Of a stretch of DNA of 64,000 nt, positions 10,595-21,458 are shown one piece after another. Source of the DNA: an uncultured Prochlorococcus sp. (GTDB lineage: Bacteria > Cyanobacteriota > Cyanobacteriia > PCC-6307 > Cyanobiaceae); the NCBI GenBank assembly GCA_902621675.1, contig CACNMX010000004.1:1-64000 (forward strand), given 5' to 3'. The position numbers and the translations under genes are program-made. The notes beneath the pieces were generated by a model that worked only from the letters and a program-made list of their open reading frames with translations, ran no database searches and had not been told where the DNA came from. The first letter of the stretch is position 1, and the number at the start of each line of letters is the position of its first letter.

Positions 10595-11245
10595 ATGGTT
10601 AATAGAACAGCAATAATTAAACAACCTGATAATATTTCTTTTTTCAATGATGTTTATAAATTACAAAAAGAATATCAGGAGGCATTGATTTTAGATAACT
10701 CTAACCCTGATTTTATTTGGATAGGTGAGCATCAACTCTGTTATACGTTGGGAAGAGGATCAAATTATGATAATTTATTATTTTCTTTAAATGATGATAA
10801 TTATGATGTTTTTAAGATTGATAGAGGTGGTGAGGTTACTTGTCATATGCCAGGACAATTAGTAACTTACTTGGTTTTAGATTTGAAAAATTTTAATAAA
10901 GATTTAAATTGGTATTTAAGAAAAATTGAAGAAATTATTATAAAAATTCTTGGAACTTTTAATATAGATTGTCATTCAAGAGAGGGGTTCACTGGTGTTT
11001 GGATAGGAAATAAGAAAATTGCTTCAATTGGAATTGGTTGTAAAAGATGGATTACAATAAATGGATTTTCAATCAATATTGACTGCGAATTAGAAAACTT
11101 TAATAAAATTGTTCCTTGCGGAATAGAAAATTGTCTCATGGCAAATATGATTGATTACAACAAAAATTTAGATATTCAAGAAGTCAAGAGAATTGTTAAA
11201 AAAATCATTCAGGAAGAATTTAATTTTGATTTTGTATCAAAATAG
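10595..11245 (+). CDS. lipB: octanoyltransferase
   Basis: [54 protein letters not shown]. Confidence 0.95.
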   Translation: MVNRTAIIKQPDNISFFNDVYKLQKEYQEALILDNSNPDFIWIGEHQLCYTLGRGSNYDNLLFSLNDDNYDVFKIDRGGEVTCHMPGQLVTYLVLDLKNFNKDLNWYLRKIEEIIIKILGTFNIDCHSREGFTGVWIGNKKIASIGIGCKRWITINGFSINIDCELENFNKIVPCGIENCLMANMIDYNKNLDIQEVKRIVKKIIQEEFNFDFVSK

Positions 11246-11272
11246 AAATTAAAATTTCAAAATCAATTTAAT

Positions 11273-13216
11273 ATGGGTGACTTAGCATACTGGCCTTCAG
11301 CCAAACCTATTTCTAAAAAAGATAAATTTGCTAAAAATAGAGATTTTATTAAGAGCCTTCATCATATAGATCAAATTTGGGAAAAATTAAAATTTAAATG
11401 TGGTGATACTTTAGCTGTTTGCGATTTAAGAGGGAAATACAAAGAAAAATTTTCTTATTCTGAGCTGGCTGATTTAATAACAAAAGTCTCTTTTTCTCTT
11501 AAAAATTATGGTTTAGTGAAGGGGGATGTAGTTACTGTAATATCTGAAAATTCTCCAAGATGGCTAGTAGTTGATCAAGGTTTAATGCGTATAGGAGCTA
11601 TAAATGCAGTGAGGGGTATTAATTCTCCTTCAGTAGAATTAGACTATATTATTGAGCACTCTAATTCAGTAGGTCTAGTAGTTCAATCTAAGGAGATTTG
11701 GCTAAAGTTAAACAATAAAGAAGAATTAAAAAAAAGACTGAAATTTATAATCAATTTAGAAGATGAACACTTTGAAAGTTTAATAAGTTGGAATCAATTC
11801 ATAAGTTCGGTAGAAAAAGAAAATTCACAAAATAATAATCTTGATAAAGATAATCCTGAAATTGATGATGTTGCTACTATCCTTTACACTTCCGGGACAA
11901 CAGGAAAACCTAAAGGTGTCCCCTTGACTCATGCAAATTTTTTACATCAAATAATCAATTTAGCCTATATTGCTGATCCAGAACCTGGTACCTCTGTATT
12001 AAGCGTTTTGCCTATTTGGCATTCTTATGAGAGGAGTGCAGAATACTTCTTTTTTTCATGTGGTTGTTCTCAATACTATACAATTCCAAAATTTCTCAAA
12101 GATGACATTACACAAATAAAACCTGTTGTCATGGCTACTGTGCCAAGACTATGGGAAGCAATACATGATGGTTTTTTTCAGGCTTTGAAAAAAATGCCTT
12201 CCAAAAAACAAAAACTCATTAGGTTTTTGATAAGTAACAGTTCAGTTTTCAAAAAAAGTCTTAGAAAGATAAGAAATTTAGATATCAATCCAACATCTTT
12301 TAAATCAAAAATCCCCTTACTTGGTTCTGTTATTTGCCGATATCCTTTACATAAATTGTCTACCTTTTTTTTATGGCCGAATATTCTTAGACAACTATGC
12401 GGAGAAAAACTGAAATTTCCCATTAACGGCGGAGGTGCATTGCCAGAACATGTGGATCTTTTTTTTGAATCTTTAGGTGTAGATGTTTTGGTGGGATATG
12501 GACTCACAGAAACTAGTCCAGTATTAACTTGTAGGAGAAGAGAATTAAATGTTAGAGGATCATCTGGTCAGCCTCTAGCATTTACTGAAATTAAAATAGT
12601 GAATAATGATAAAAAAAAGATTCTGAAGTTCAGAGAAGTCGGAAAAATTCTTGTTAGGGGCCCGCAAGTAATGAAAGGTTATCTTAATAATGAAATAGCT
12701 ACAAAAGGTGTTTTATCCAAGGATGGTTGGTTTGATACTGGTGATTTAGGTTTTCTAATACCAAATGGTTCTCTCTTTATAACAGGAAGAGCAAAGGATA
12801 CAATAGTGCTATCAAGTGGTGAAAATATAGAACCGAAGCCGCTAGAGACTGAAATCCTTAGTTCTGAATTTATAAATCAGATTCAACTAGTAGGACAAGA
12901 TAAGAAATGTTTAACAGCCCTTGTAGTTCCTAATGTCGAATTGGTTAAAAGCAAGTTTTTGGAAGAAGACCTTTCAAAATTAAACCTGAATAAGAAAATT
13001 GGTACATTTTTCAAAGCACAAATTAATAATTTGCTTAAAAGTCGATTAGGAGCAAGATCAGAAGAACAAATATTAGATTGTTATTTTGTTGATGCCTTTA
13101 CTCTAGAAAATGGGTTGTTAACACAAACTCTTAAACAAAAAAGAAAAGAAATAGAAAAAAAGTATTCATTACAAATAGAAAATATGTATGAAAACAAATT
13201 TAGTAAGAAAATTTAA
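11273..13216 (+). CDS. long-chain acyl-CoA / acyl-ACP synthetase (AMP-binding)
   Basis: YTSGTTGKPKGVPLTHANF, VLVGYGLTETSPVLTCRR, DGWFDTGDLGFL, GRAKDTIVLSSGENIEP. Confidence 0.93.
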   Translation: MGDLAYWPSAKPISKKDKFAKNRDFIKSLHHIDQIWEKLKFKCGDTLAVCDLRGKYKEKFSYSELADLITKVSFSLKNYGLVKGDVVTVISENSPRWLVVDQGLMRIGAINAVRGINSPSVELDYIIEHSNSVGLVVQSKEIWLKLNNKEELKKRLKFIINLEDEHFESLISWNQFISSVEKENSQNNNLDKDNPEIDDVATILYTSGTTGKPKGVPLTHANFLHQIINLAYIADPEPGTSVLSVLPIWHSYERSAEYFFFSCGCSQYYTIPKFLKDDITQIKPVVMATVPRLWEAIHDGFFQALKKMPSKKQKLIRFLISNSSVFKKSLRKIRNLDINPTSFKSKIPLLGSVICRYPLHKLSTFFLWPNILRQLCGEKLKFPINGGGALPEHVDLFFESLGVDVLVGYGLTETSPVLTCRRRELNVRGSSGQPLAFTEIKIVNNDKKKILKFREVGKILVRGPQVMKGYLNNEIATKGVLSKDGWFDTGDLGFLIPNGSLFITGRAKDTIVLSSGENIEPKPLETEILSSEFINQIQLVGQDKKCLTALVVPNVELVKSKFLEEDLSKLNLNKKIGTFFKAQINNLLKSRLGARSEEQILDCYFVDAFTLENGLLTQTLKQKRKEIEKKYSLQIENMYENKFSKKI

Positions 13217-13254
13217 TTTGTTCTATCTATATTGAAAAGGTAATTTAATTTTTT

Positions 13255-13698
13255 ATGGAAACAAAAAACTCAATATCTATAAAGCGCTCAATAGCTATTA
13301 AAGCTGTAGTTACACCAACTTGGAAGGAAGATGCTGAAAAAGAATTAAGTAAAGCAATTTCAAACATTGATCAGCAATTATCGCAACTGGAGCAAGAGGG
13401 TCAGCAAATAGTAAATAATATTAGATCCCAATCGGTTAATCCTCTAGATCCAAGGGTTCAAGAACAGGTTAGCCAGGTGCAACAACAAGTAGCAGCAAAA
13501 CGAAATGAAATTGAAGAACAAAAAAGAAATCTTCTTCAACAACAGAGTCAAGTTCGCGAATTGAAAATGGACGAAATTGTTGATCAAGGGCAAGTGGATA
13601 GTTTCTGTGATGTCACTGTGGGAGACAATCTTATTGAAAAAATGCAAGTATCGATTACGGTTAAGGATGGAGTTATTCAATCTATAGATAATAAATAA
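13255..13698 (+). CDS. YlqD family protein
   Basis: 147 aa, IKRSIAIKAVVTPTWKEDAEKEL, coiled coil, VDSFCDVTVGDNLIEKM; resembles the cyanobacterial YlqD family. Confidence 0.7.
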   Translation: METKNSISIKRSIAIKAVVTPTWKEDAEKELSKAISNIDQQLSQLEQEGQQIVNNIRSQSVNPLDPRVQEQVSQVQQQVAAKRNEIEEQKRNLLQQQSQVRELKMDEIVDQGQVDSFCDVTVGDNLIEKMQVSITVKDGVIQSIDNK

Positions 13699-13916
13699 AG
13701 AGAAGATTTAGTATTTTTGATAAATAATAGTAAATCTTAATTTCGAAAAGTTTTAAATTCTAATCGATTTAAATTATTACTTTCTTAAGTTTTAAGAGTT
13801 CCCACTGTGAACATGATTTCGTATAATTGAAACAAGAGTTTAAAGGGTTCTTAACCATAAAAACTTTAGGAAGTTTGGTAGAAATCCCTTGAAACTTATG
13901 CAATAACGATTTTCTT

Positions 13917-15284
13917 ATGTCTCACGAAATATTCATGCCTGCCTTGAGTTCTACTATGACGGAGGGCAAGATTGTGGAATGGTTGAAAAATCCAGGAGAT
14001 AAAGTTGAAAGAGGTGAATCCGTCTTGGTTGTTGAATCTGACAAGGCAGATATGGATGTTGAATCTTTTCAAGATGGATATCTTGCGGCTGTTTTAATGC
14101 CTGCTGGCAGCACTGCACCAGTAGGAGAGACTATCGGCCTTATTGTAGAAAATGAGGATGAGATAGCTTCTGTTCAAGAACAAAATAAAGGAAATCAACC
14201 CGAAGTTTCTAGTTCGGATCAACTTGAATTGGTAAGTAATAAAACTGAAGAAAAACCTGAAGTTCAAAGTGAAATTGTTGAAAAACAAGAAAAAGAAGTT
14301 GTATTAATGAGTGAAAAGGCAGCCCCATCTTTCAGTAGAGATCAAATAAATGCTGCTACGAGTAATGTTTCTTCGAGGGTGATTGCATCTCCCAGAGCTA
14401 AAAAACTTGCCTCTCAAATGGGTGTTGATTTAGCAAAGGTTCATGGATCCGGACCTCACGGAAGGATTCAAGCCGATGATATTTTAAAAGCTAATGGCCA
14501 ACCAGTCTCTATACCATGGATAGGTGAAGGTGGTTCTCCTGCAAGTGTACCTGGTGCAAATTTGGGAGTTGAAAGTAAACCAGAAACTTCAGGAAATAGT
14601 TTTGGTAATCCCGGAGAAACAGTTCAATTTAATACTCTTCAAAAAGCGGTAAATAAAAATATGGAATCTAGTTTAGATGTGCCATGTTTTAGGGTAGGTT
14701 ATTCCATTAACACAGATAAATTAGATAATTTCTACAAAAAAGTAAAACAGAACGGAGTTACTATGACTGCTTTACTAGTAAAGGCAGTTGCAAAGACACT
14801 AAAGAAACATCCTCAAGTTAACTCAAGGTTTTCAGAAAATGGAATTTCTTATCCCGAAAATATAAATATTGCTGTTGCTGTTGCGATGGAAGATGGTGGA
14901 CTAATAACTCCAGTTTTAAAAGAACCATGCAATACTGATTTATTTGAATTGTCTAGGGAATGGAAAGATCTCGTAAAAAGATCAAGATCAAAACAATTAG
15001 AACCTGATGAATACTCAACAGGAACCTTCACTTTATCTAACCTTGGGATGTTTGGAGTTGATAGATTTGACGCAATTCTTCCTCCAGGTACCGGTGCTAT
15101 TTTAGCCATAGCATCATCGAAACCAACCGTTGTTGCTAATAGTGATGGTTCAATATCTGTTAAAAAAATAATGCAAGTAAATCTTACAGCTGATCACAGA
15201 GTGATCTATGGAGCCGATGGTGCTTCATTCTTGAAAGACTTGGCTAACCTGATTGAAAATGAGCCAGAGACACTTGTATCTTAA
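13917..15284 (+). CDS. pdhC: pyruvate dehydrogenase E2 (dihydrolipoamide acetyltransferase)
   Basis: Lipoyl domain VESDKADMDVESF, E3-binding domain ASPRAKKLASQMGVDLAKVHGSGPHGRI, catalytic C-terminus LTADHRVIYGADGASFLKDL. Confidence 0.96.
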   Translation: MSHEIFMPALSSTMTEGKIVEWLKNPGDKVERGESVLVVESDKADMDVESFQDGYLAAVLMPAGSTAPVGETIGLIVENEDEIASVQEQNKGNQPEVSSSDQLELVSNKTEEKPEVQSEIVEKQEKEVVLMSEKAAPSFSRDQINAATSNVSSRVIASPRAKKLASQMGVDLAKVHGSGPHGRIQADDILKANGQPVSIPWIGEGGSPASVPGANLGVESKPETSGNSFGNPGETVQFNTLQKAVNKNMESSLDVPCFRVGYSINTDKLDNFYKKVKQNGVTMTALLVKAVAKTLKKHPQVNSRFSENGISYPENINIAVAVAMEDGGLITPVLKEPCNTDLFELSREWKDLVKRSRSKQLEPDEYSTGTFTLSNLGMFGVDRFDAILPPGTGAILAIASSKPTVVANSDGSISVKKIMQVNLTADHRVIYGADGASFLKDLANLIENEPETLVS

Positions 15285-15290
15285 ATTTAA

Positions 15291-16415
15291 TTGATTTCTC
15301 AAACTAATATAGAAGAAAGAGATTATAGTCTTGAATCTTATGATTATTTACTTGATCCTTCATTAATTGCTAGTAAACCTTCTGCAATTAGGCATGAATC
15401 AAGATTGATGATAGTTAGAAATAGTGTTTTAGAAGAAAACTGCTTAACTAATAAATTTACCAAGAATCTTTTAGATGAATTTAGAGAAGGCGATCTTGTA
15501 GTTGTAAATAATACTAAAGTAATGAAGGCAAGGTTAAAGGTTGAATTAGAAAATGGGACGTTAGTCGAATTATTAGTCTTAGAAAGATCCCATGAATGTG
15601 TTTGGTTATGCTTGGCAAAGCCAGCGAAAAAGTTAAAAATAAATAGAAAAATAATATTAAAATCTCCTTCTGCACAAGAAATTAATTTGATGGTTGATGG
15701 GGTTGATGAAGAAACAGGAGGGAGATTTATTAAATTTCCTGAAAATATAACTGATCTCAATTCAATGAATGATCTTCTTGATAAATACGGGAAAATCCCT
15801 CTCCCACCTTATATAAAAAATACCGAAGAAGAATCTTTTCATGAGAATAGTTATCAAACTGAGTACGCAACTAATCCAGGGGCCGTTGCTGCGCCAACTG
15901 CTGGTTTACACTTAAGCAAAAGTCTTATTTCCAATCTAAAAAAAAAAGGAGTAATAATTTTACCGATAACTTTGCATGTGGGATATGGAACATTCAAACC
16001 AATTGATCAAGAAGATCTAAGTAACTTAAAACTTCATAAAGAATGGGTAAGTGTTAATAAGGAGGTAGTGGAGGAAATAAAAAGAATAAAGAAAACAGAT
16101 AGAAAAATAATTGCTATTGGTACAACTAGCGTAAGAGCTCTTGAAAGTTGTTATTCTCACGAAATTAATGACTTTATTCCAATAGCTAAATACGTAGATT
16201 TAGTAATTAAGCCAGGTTATGAATTTAAGGTAGTTGATGGATTATTAACTAATTTTCATCTCCCTAAAAGTTCATTATTACTTTTAGTAAGTGCAATGAT
16301 TGGTAGAGAAAGATTATTAGATCTGTATAAAAAAGCCATAAAAGAAAAATTTAGATTCTTCTCTTATGGCGATGCGATGTATATTTCACCAGATTCACTA
16401 CTGGAGAAAAAATAG
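15291..16415 (+). CDS. queA: S-adenosylmethionine:tRNA ribosyltransferase-isomerase
   Basis: YDYLLDPSLIASKP, DLVVVNNTKVMKARL, YQTEYATNPGAVAAPTAGLHLS, LLTNFHLPKSSLLLLVSAM. TTG start. Confidence 0.96.
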   Translation: MISQTNIEERDYSLESYDYLLDPSLIASKPSAIRHESRLMIVRNSVLEENCLTNKFTKNLLDEFREGDLVVVNNTKVMKARLKVELENGTLVELLVLERSHECVWLCLAKPAKKLKINRKIILKSPSAQEINLMVDGVDEETGGRFIKFPENITDLNSMNDLLDKYGKIPLPPYIKNTEEESFHENSYQTEYATNPGAVAAPTAGLHLSKSLISNLKKKGVIILPITLHVGYGTFKPIDQEDLSNLKLHKEWVSVNKEVVEEIKRIKKTDRKIIAIGTTSVRALESCYSHEINDFIPIAKYVDLVIKPGYEFKVVDGLLTNFHLPKSSLLLLVSAMIGRERLLDLYKKAIKEKFRFFSYGDAMYISPDSLLEKK

Positions 16416-16417
16416 AT

Positions 16418-17404
16418 TTAGGCTTTGACTGGTTCTTGAATGATTCCGCTTGGAACTTCAGTAAACATAATTGATGATAAATACCTCTCTGCTAAATCAG
16501 GTAGAACAACTACAATTGTCTTCCCAGCATATTCATCTTGTTCAGCTAATCTAACAGCGGCAGCAGCGGCAGCCCCACAAGATATTCCTACTAATAGACC
16601 CTCCTCTTTAGCTAACCTAAGAGCCATCTCAATTGATTCGTCATTTGTTACTTGTTCGACCTTATCAACAATTGATAAGTCAAGGTTCTTAGGAATAAAT
16701 CCTGCTCCAATTCCTTGGATTTTATGTGGTCCGGATTTAACCTCTTCTCCATTCATTGTCTGTGTAATAACAGGACTGTGTGATGGTTCTACAGCTACAG
16801 AAGTAATATTCTTACCCTTCTCTTGCTTAATGTATCTTGAAACTCCTGTAATTGTGCCGCCAGTTCCAACCCCTGCAACTAGGACATCAATTTCACCATC
16901 GCAATCATCCCAGATTTCTGGCCCAGTAGTTTTGAAATGAATTTCAGGGTTTGCTGGATTATCAAATTGACCTGGCATGAAATATTGAGAAGGATTACTT
17001 TCTGCAATTTCTTTAGCCTTAGCTATTGCTCCAGGCATACCTTTAGATGCCTCTGTTAAAACAATTTCAGCACCCAACACTGCCATAACCCTTCTTCTTT
17101 CAATTGACATGGATTCTGGCATTGTAAGGATTAGTTTATAACCTCTTGCTGAAGCAGTAAAAGCTAGAGCTATGCCTGTATTTCCAGAAGTTGGCTCAAC
17201 AATAGTTTTGTCTTTTGTAAGTTTCCCACTTTTCTCGGCATCCCAGATCATGTTTGCGCCGATCCTACATTTGACACTATAAGCGGGGTTTCTACCTTCA
17301 ATTTTTGCAAGTACTGTAGCTTTCGCGTTTTTAGTAACTGATTTTAATTTTACTAATGGAGTGTTTCCAATAGCAAAACTGTTGTCCTCATAAATTTTTG
17401 CCAT
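16418..17404 (-). CDS. cysK: cysteine synthase A (O-acetylserine sulfhydrylase)
   Basis: [39 protein letters not shown]. Confidence 0.96.
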   Translation of the reverse strand: MAKIYEDNSFAIGNTPLVKLKSVTKNAKATVLAKIEGRNPAYSVKCRIGANMIWDAEKSGKLTKDKTIVEPTSGNTGIALAFTASARGYKLILTMPESMSIERRRVMAVLGAEIVLTEASKGMPGAIAKAKEIAESNPSQYFMPGQFDNPANPEIHFKTTGPEIWDDCDGEIDVLVAGVGTGGTITGVSRYIKQEKGKNITSVAVEPSHSPVITQTMNGEEVKSGPHKIQGIGAGFIPKNLDLSIVDKVEQVTNDESIEMALRLAKEEGLLVGISCGAAAAAAVRLAEQDEYAGKTIVVVLPDLAERYLSSIMFTEVPSGIIQEPVKA

Positions 17405-17488
17405 TTATATATTGAGAAAATATATATTAATACTAACTATTATTCAGAAAAATAGTATATGAGTTTCTATACGGTAAATACTAGGAAT

Positions 17489-18958
17489 TTAGAAATTATT
17501 TAGTGCTTCAGAAAAGGTTTTCCATAATTGATCTTGGTCTTCTAATCCAACTGATACTCTAATAAGGTGCGAGGGTATACCAAAACTTTCAGCCCAATCC
17601 AACTCGTCATAATGAGCTAGTAAAACATAAGGACAAACTAGAGTAAATTTTGTACCTAAACTAGGTCCTTTAGATACTTTTAGAGAATCATAAAATTTTT
17701 TAGCTTTGTTCAATCCTCCATTTAATTCAAATGATAATAAGCAGCCGTATCCCCCATTAGAAGTAAGTAAAGAATTAAAATTTGGACAATTTTCAGGATG
17801 GAAAATATTTTTAATCTCGCTATGAGTCTCTAATCTTTTTTTTAATTCTAAACATGCTTTATTTTGTTCAAAAACTCTTTGATTTACATCTCTACTAACT
17901 TTCTCTAGATAAACTATATCTCCATCGGAAAGTATTGGAATATTAATCTCGTTTAATGCATTTCTAAACTGATCAATCCATTTGCTTTTTGGATTTAGTA
18001 TTAATGAACCGGCAAGAATATCACCACTACCTGAAAAAATTTTTGTAAGTGAAGTAAAAACTATATCTGCATGTTCTATGGAATTTATATTTAAATTCGA
18101 ACCAATTGTATCGTCAACAATTAACGGAATATTTAGCTTTTTTGCAATTTTTGAAATTTTTTTAATGTTTACACATTTGAGCATTGGATTACTTGGAAGT
18201 TCAATAATTAATGCTGATGGATTTATTCTTTTGATTTCTAATTCAATATCCGCGCAATTTTCTTCTGTAATTAACTTTGCTCCGTGAAAGATTTTCATTG
18301 GTAATTTAAGTACATCTACATATGGAAAACCAACTTGGAGTGTTGGTTTAGCTGGAAATAATTTATATATGATTTCTAATGATGTATGCAATGCAGACAT
18401 TCCAGATGAAGTTAAGTGAATATCATTAGAGTCAATTTTTGTAGATTTAGAAATTCTATTTTTTATTATTTGAGAACAATCATTTACGTAAGATTTTGGA
18501 GGGCAATCTTCAAGACCTAGTTCTATAGAGGCAGCTCTTGAAGATAGACCAAGACCAGTATGTTGCCAAAAATATTTTGCATAAATACTTCCTTCTTTTT
18601 CAGTTATTAAGAAAGCTAAATTATTTCTTTTTTCTATTAACGAGAATTGTTCAGAAGTATTTCTATCAATGTATTTTTTAGCTTTAAAAGCTATTCTTTC
18701 ATTCGGATATGGCCAGATACTTTTATTGTTGTAGTGATTTTGTTTTTTTACTTTTTCGCATAATCTTTTCACTATGGGGTTTAGCCCGAATCGTGGGTAA
18801 ATGGACTTCAATAAATTTATGCATTCTTGATCTTTTTCCTCGTAATTTATTACATCATTCCAAGTTGGTAATGCTACAGAAACAGCATGAATACTATCAG
18901 GAATTGCATATCCCAACTCTAAATTTTTCCATATAGGTTTTTTAAGTAAATCTCTCAA
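17489..18958 (-). CDS. Cys/Met metabolism PLP-dependent enzyme, N-terminally extended (cystathionine gamma-synthase family)
   Basis: PLP-lysine region DIVFTSLTKIFSGSGDILAGSL; C-terminal HLIRVSVGLEDQDQLWKTF; about 110-aa N-terminal extension. Confidence 0.8.
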   Translation of the reverse strand: MRDLLKKPIWKNLELGYAIPDSIHAVSVALPTWNDVINYEEKDQECINLLKSIYPRFGLNPIVKRLCEKVKKQNHYNNKSIWPYPNERIAFKAKKYIDRNTSEQFSLIEKRNNLAFLITEKEGSIYAKYFWQHTGLGLSSRAASIELGLEDCPPKSYVNDCSQIIKNRISKSTKIDSNDIHLTSSGMSALHTSLEIIYKLFPAKPTLQVGFPYVDVLKLPMKIFHGAKLITEENCADIELEIKRINPSALIIELPSNPMLKCVNIKKISKIAKKLNIPLIVDDTIGSNLNINSIEHADIVFTSLTKIFSGSGDILAGSLILNPKSKWIDQFRNALNEINIPILSDGDIVYLEKVSRDVNQRVFEQNKACLELKKRLETHSEIKNIFHPENCPNFNSLLTSNGGYGCLLSFELNGGLNKAKKFYDSLKVSKGPSLGTKFTLVCPYVLLAHYDELDWAESFGIPSHLIRVSVGLEDQDQLWKTFSEALNNF

Positions 18959-18960
18959 TT

Positions 18961-20124
18961 TCAGAATTTATTTAAAGCAAATAAAATGTCCGAGATTAAA
19001 TCGTCTGTATCTTCACATCCAATTGATAATCTGACAAGAGCATCATCTATCCCTAGTAGATTTTTTGTTTTGTCATCAACAGAAGCATGAGTCATCGTTG
19101 CAGGGTGACAAATTAAACTTTCAACTCCTCCAAGGCTTTCTGCTAGAGAGAAATATTTGAGAGATTTGCAAAATTTAAAAGTATCCTCTTTATTTAAGTT
19201 TAATTTTAGGGTGATCATTGAACCTCCAGATTTCATTTGCGATTTTGCTAAATTAAATTGCGGATGTTCTTGATTAAAAGGGTAAATTACTTTACTAATA
19301 ATTTTATGATTACCTAATTCTTCAGAAATAAATTCTGCACTTTTAGTTTGTTGTTCGATTCTTAAAGGAAGAGTTTTTACTCCTCTCGTAATGAGCCAAC
19401 TATCAAAAGGAGATGGTTGAAGCCCTAGAGCTTTTTGAGAGAAAAGCATCTTACTATTCCATTCCTCATTATTTGTAAGTACTGCTCCGCCAAGTGCGTC
19501 ACTATGTCCATTAATGAATTTTGTGGTGCTTACAAGCGATAGTGTTGCACCAAGGTCCAATGGTTTTTGAATAAGAGCTGTAGAAAATGTGTTGTCTACA
19601 ACTACTGGTATTTCGAGTTTATTCGCTTCATCACAAATCGCCTTAATATCGAGTACCTTCAAAAGTGGATTAGTTGGACTTTCTAGCCATATCAAGTTTG
19701 GCTCGAAGTTTGAAATCTTTTTGACGTTATTTTCGTTTGTAAAATCTGTGTATAAAACTTCTAGTCCAAATTTCTTGAAAACTTTTTCGAACATCCTCAC
19801 TGTACAACCATAGAGATTTGACTCGCAGAGTATCTTGTCACCTGATTTCAGTGTTGATGAAATTGCAGTTACCGCGCTAATTCCAGATCCAAAAACTGTA
19901 CAGTATTTAGATTCTTCTATTGATTTAAGGATGTTTTCTAGAATTCTAAAGTTTGGATTGCCTGATCTTGTGTAGTCGAAATTATCTTTATTTCCATGTT
20001 TGAAAGTAGATGTAGAAAAAATAGGAGGCATAACGCATCCAGTTTCTTCTGCAAATGTTTTCCCATGGTGAATAGATAAGGTCTTAACACCTGGCTTTTC
20101 TATATTATTTTCCTTATTTCCCAT
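18961..20124 (-). CDS. metB: cystathionine gamma-synthase / gamma-lyase
   Basis: IWLESPTNPLLKVLDIKAI, VVDNTFSTALIQKPLDLGATLSLVSTTKFINGHSDALGG, VRLSIGCEDTDDLI. Confidence 0.88.
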   Translation of the reverse strand: MGNKENNIEKPGVKTLSIHHGKTFAEETGCVMPPIFSTSTFKHGNKDNFDYTRSGNPNFRILENILKSIEESKYCTVFGSGISAVTAISSTLKSGDKILCESNLYGCTVRMFEKVFKKFGLEVLYTDFTNENNVKKISNFEPNLIWLESPTNPLLKVLDIKAICDEANKLEIPVVVDNTFSTALIQKPLDLGATLSLVSTTKFINGHSDALGGAVLTNNEEWNSKMLFSQKALGLQPSPFDSWLITRGVKTLPLRIEQQTKSAEFISEELGNHKIISKVIYPFNQEHPQFNLAKSQMKSGGSMITLKLNLNKEDTFKFCKSLKYFSLAESLGGVESLICHPATMTHASVDDKTKNLLGIDDALVRLSIGCEDTDDLISDILFALNKF

Positions 20125-20148
20125 TATTTTTAAAAATAAGAATTAAAT

Positions 20149-20180
20149 TAAATCTCTCTTTTTTTTTAAAGAGAGATTTA
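20149..20180 (-). terminator. inverted repeat with A/T-rich loop, likely transcription terminator downstream of rpsD
   Basis: TAAATCTCTCTT-(ttttttta)-AAGAGAGATTTA on the + strand, just beyond the rpsD stop (minus strand). Confidence 0.55.
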
Positions 20181-20201
20181 ATAATCCAAAGAAAAGTAGT
20201 A

Positions 20202-20810
20202 TTAAACTTTTCTTGAATAATATTCAACAACTAGTAGTTCGTTTATTTCAAGAGCCACCCACTCTCTATCGCATTTCCCATTTATTTTTCCCGTTAATTT
20301 AGGCTTGTCTAAATCAAGATGAGGTGGGACATTTGCTAAGCCAGGGAATTCTATATTACCTTCTACAAGTTTTTTGCTTGCTTTGTTTTCTTTAATTCCG
20401 ATTACATCGCCTGATTTGCATTGATAACCAGCAATATCAAGAACCTTTCCATTAACGGTTACATGGCCATGATTTACTAATTGTCTTGAGCCTGGAATGG
20501 TACCTCCAAAACCTAATCTAAAACAAACATTATCAAGTCTGTTTTCTAAAAGTCTTAGTAGGTTAGTACCTGTAGATCCTTCTTGAGCTCTAGCTTTTTT
20601 CACATAGCGTACTAGTTGTTTTTCAGAAACTCCATAATTAAACCTAAGTTTCTGCTTTTCTTCTAGACGAATTGCATATTCTGATCGCTTGCGACGGGCT
20701 TGGCCGTGCTGACCTGGAGGATTAGACTTCTTTGAAGCTTTCCTGGTGAGACCTGGTAGTTCTCCCAAGCGACGCGTAACCCTTAATCTGGGGCCGCGGT
20801 ATCTTGACAT
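20202..20810 (-). CDS. rpsD: 30S ribosomal protein S4
   Basis: [53 protein letters not shown]. Confidence 0.98.
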   Translation of the reverse strand: MSRYRGPRLRVTRRLGELPGLTRKASKKSNPPGQHGQARRKRSEYAIRLEEKQKLRFNYGVSEKQLVRYVKKARAQEGSTGTNLLRLLENRLDNVCFRLGFGGTIPGSRQLVNHGHVTVNGKVLDIAGYQCKSGDVIGIKENKASKKLVEGNIEFPGLANVPPHLDLDKPKLTGKINGKCDREWVALEINELLVVEYYSRKV

Positions 20811-20905
20811 AATTTTAAATTAAATAGAAAATTGCAATAAATTGGATAATTGATTAAATTCAATTAAACTAATTACTACTGGAAATATTATTTTACATCA
20901 TTAAA

Positions 20906-21142
20906 GTGTTCAAAACTATTAATAAATCAATTACTTCTATACTTCTTTTATTGATTTCGTTTTATCAAAAGTGGTTTTCTCCTTTTTTTGGACCAAGATG
21001 CAGATTTATTCCAAGTTGCAGCTCTTATGGATATGAGGCAATAACTAGACATGGTCCTTGGAAGGGAGGGTGGTTAACTTTAAAAAGATTAAGCAGATGT
21101 CATCCTTTAACTCCCTGTGGATGTGACCCTGTGCCTGACTAA
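20906..21142 (+). CDS. yidD: membrane protein insertion efficiency factor YidD
   Basis: [53 protein letters not shown]. Confidence 0.95.
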   Translation: MFKTINKSITSILLLLISFYQKWFSPFFGPRCRFIPSCSSYGYEAITRHGPWKGGWLTLKRLSRCHPLTPCGCDPVPD

Positions 21143-21146
21143 ATGA

Positions 21147-21449
21147 ATGAAAATATTTATTTTTGTTAGGCAGGGATGTTGCCTTTGTGATTCATTAAAA
21201 AACAAACTGGCAAAAATAAATCTTAATGAGTTATTCCCTAATCTAGAGGAGCTTGAAGAAATTGATATTGATAGGGTCGATTTATATAAAGATAAATATA
21301 AAAGATATGATTATGAAGTACCTGTTATTGCAGTTGAAAGAATTAGGTCCGAGGAGATCATAGAATTGCCTCGCATTTCTCCAAGATTAAAAGATGATCA
21401 ATTAAAGAATTGGTTTCAAAAAAATATTAGTACCATTCTGGAGAAATAA
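21147..21449 (+). CDS. glutaredoxin-like / DUF836 thioredoxin-fold protein
   Basis: FVRQGCCLCDSLK (CxxC) and YEVPVIAVE cis-Pro motif. Confidence 0.8.
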   Translation: MKIFIFVRQGCCLCDSLKNKLAKINLNELFPNLEELEEIDIDRVDLYKDKYKRYDYEVPVIAVERIRSEEIIELPRISPRLKDDQLKNWFQKNISTILEK

Positions 21450-21458
21450 TTTTTTTAT

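Noticed and set aside
12178-12507. 109-aa minus-strand ORF
   Set aside because: Fully antisense to a convincing acyl-CoA synthetase; no recognisable motif.
13699-13916. Possible ncRNA in the 218-bp gap before pdhC
   Set aside because: No convincing stem-loop with a terminator by eye; more likely promoter/5' UTR.
16440-16940. 166-aa plus-strand ORF
   Set aside because: Mirror frame of cysK; Ala/Ser/Pro-rich composition is a codon-complement artefact.
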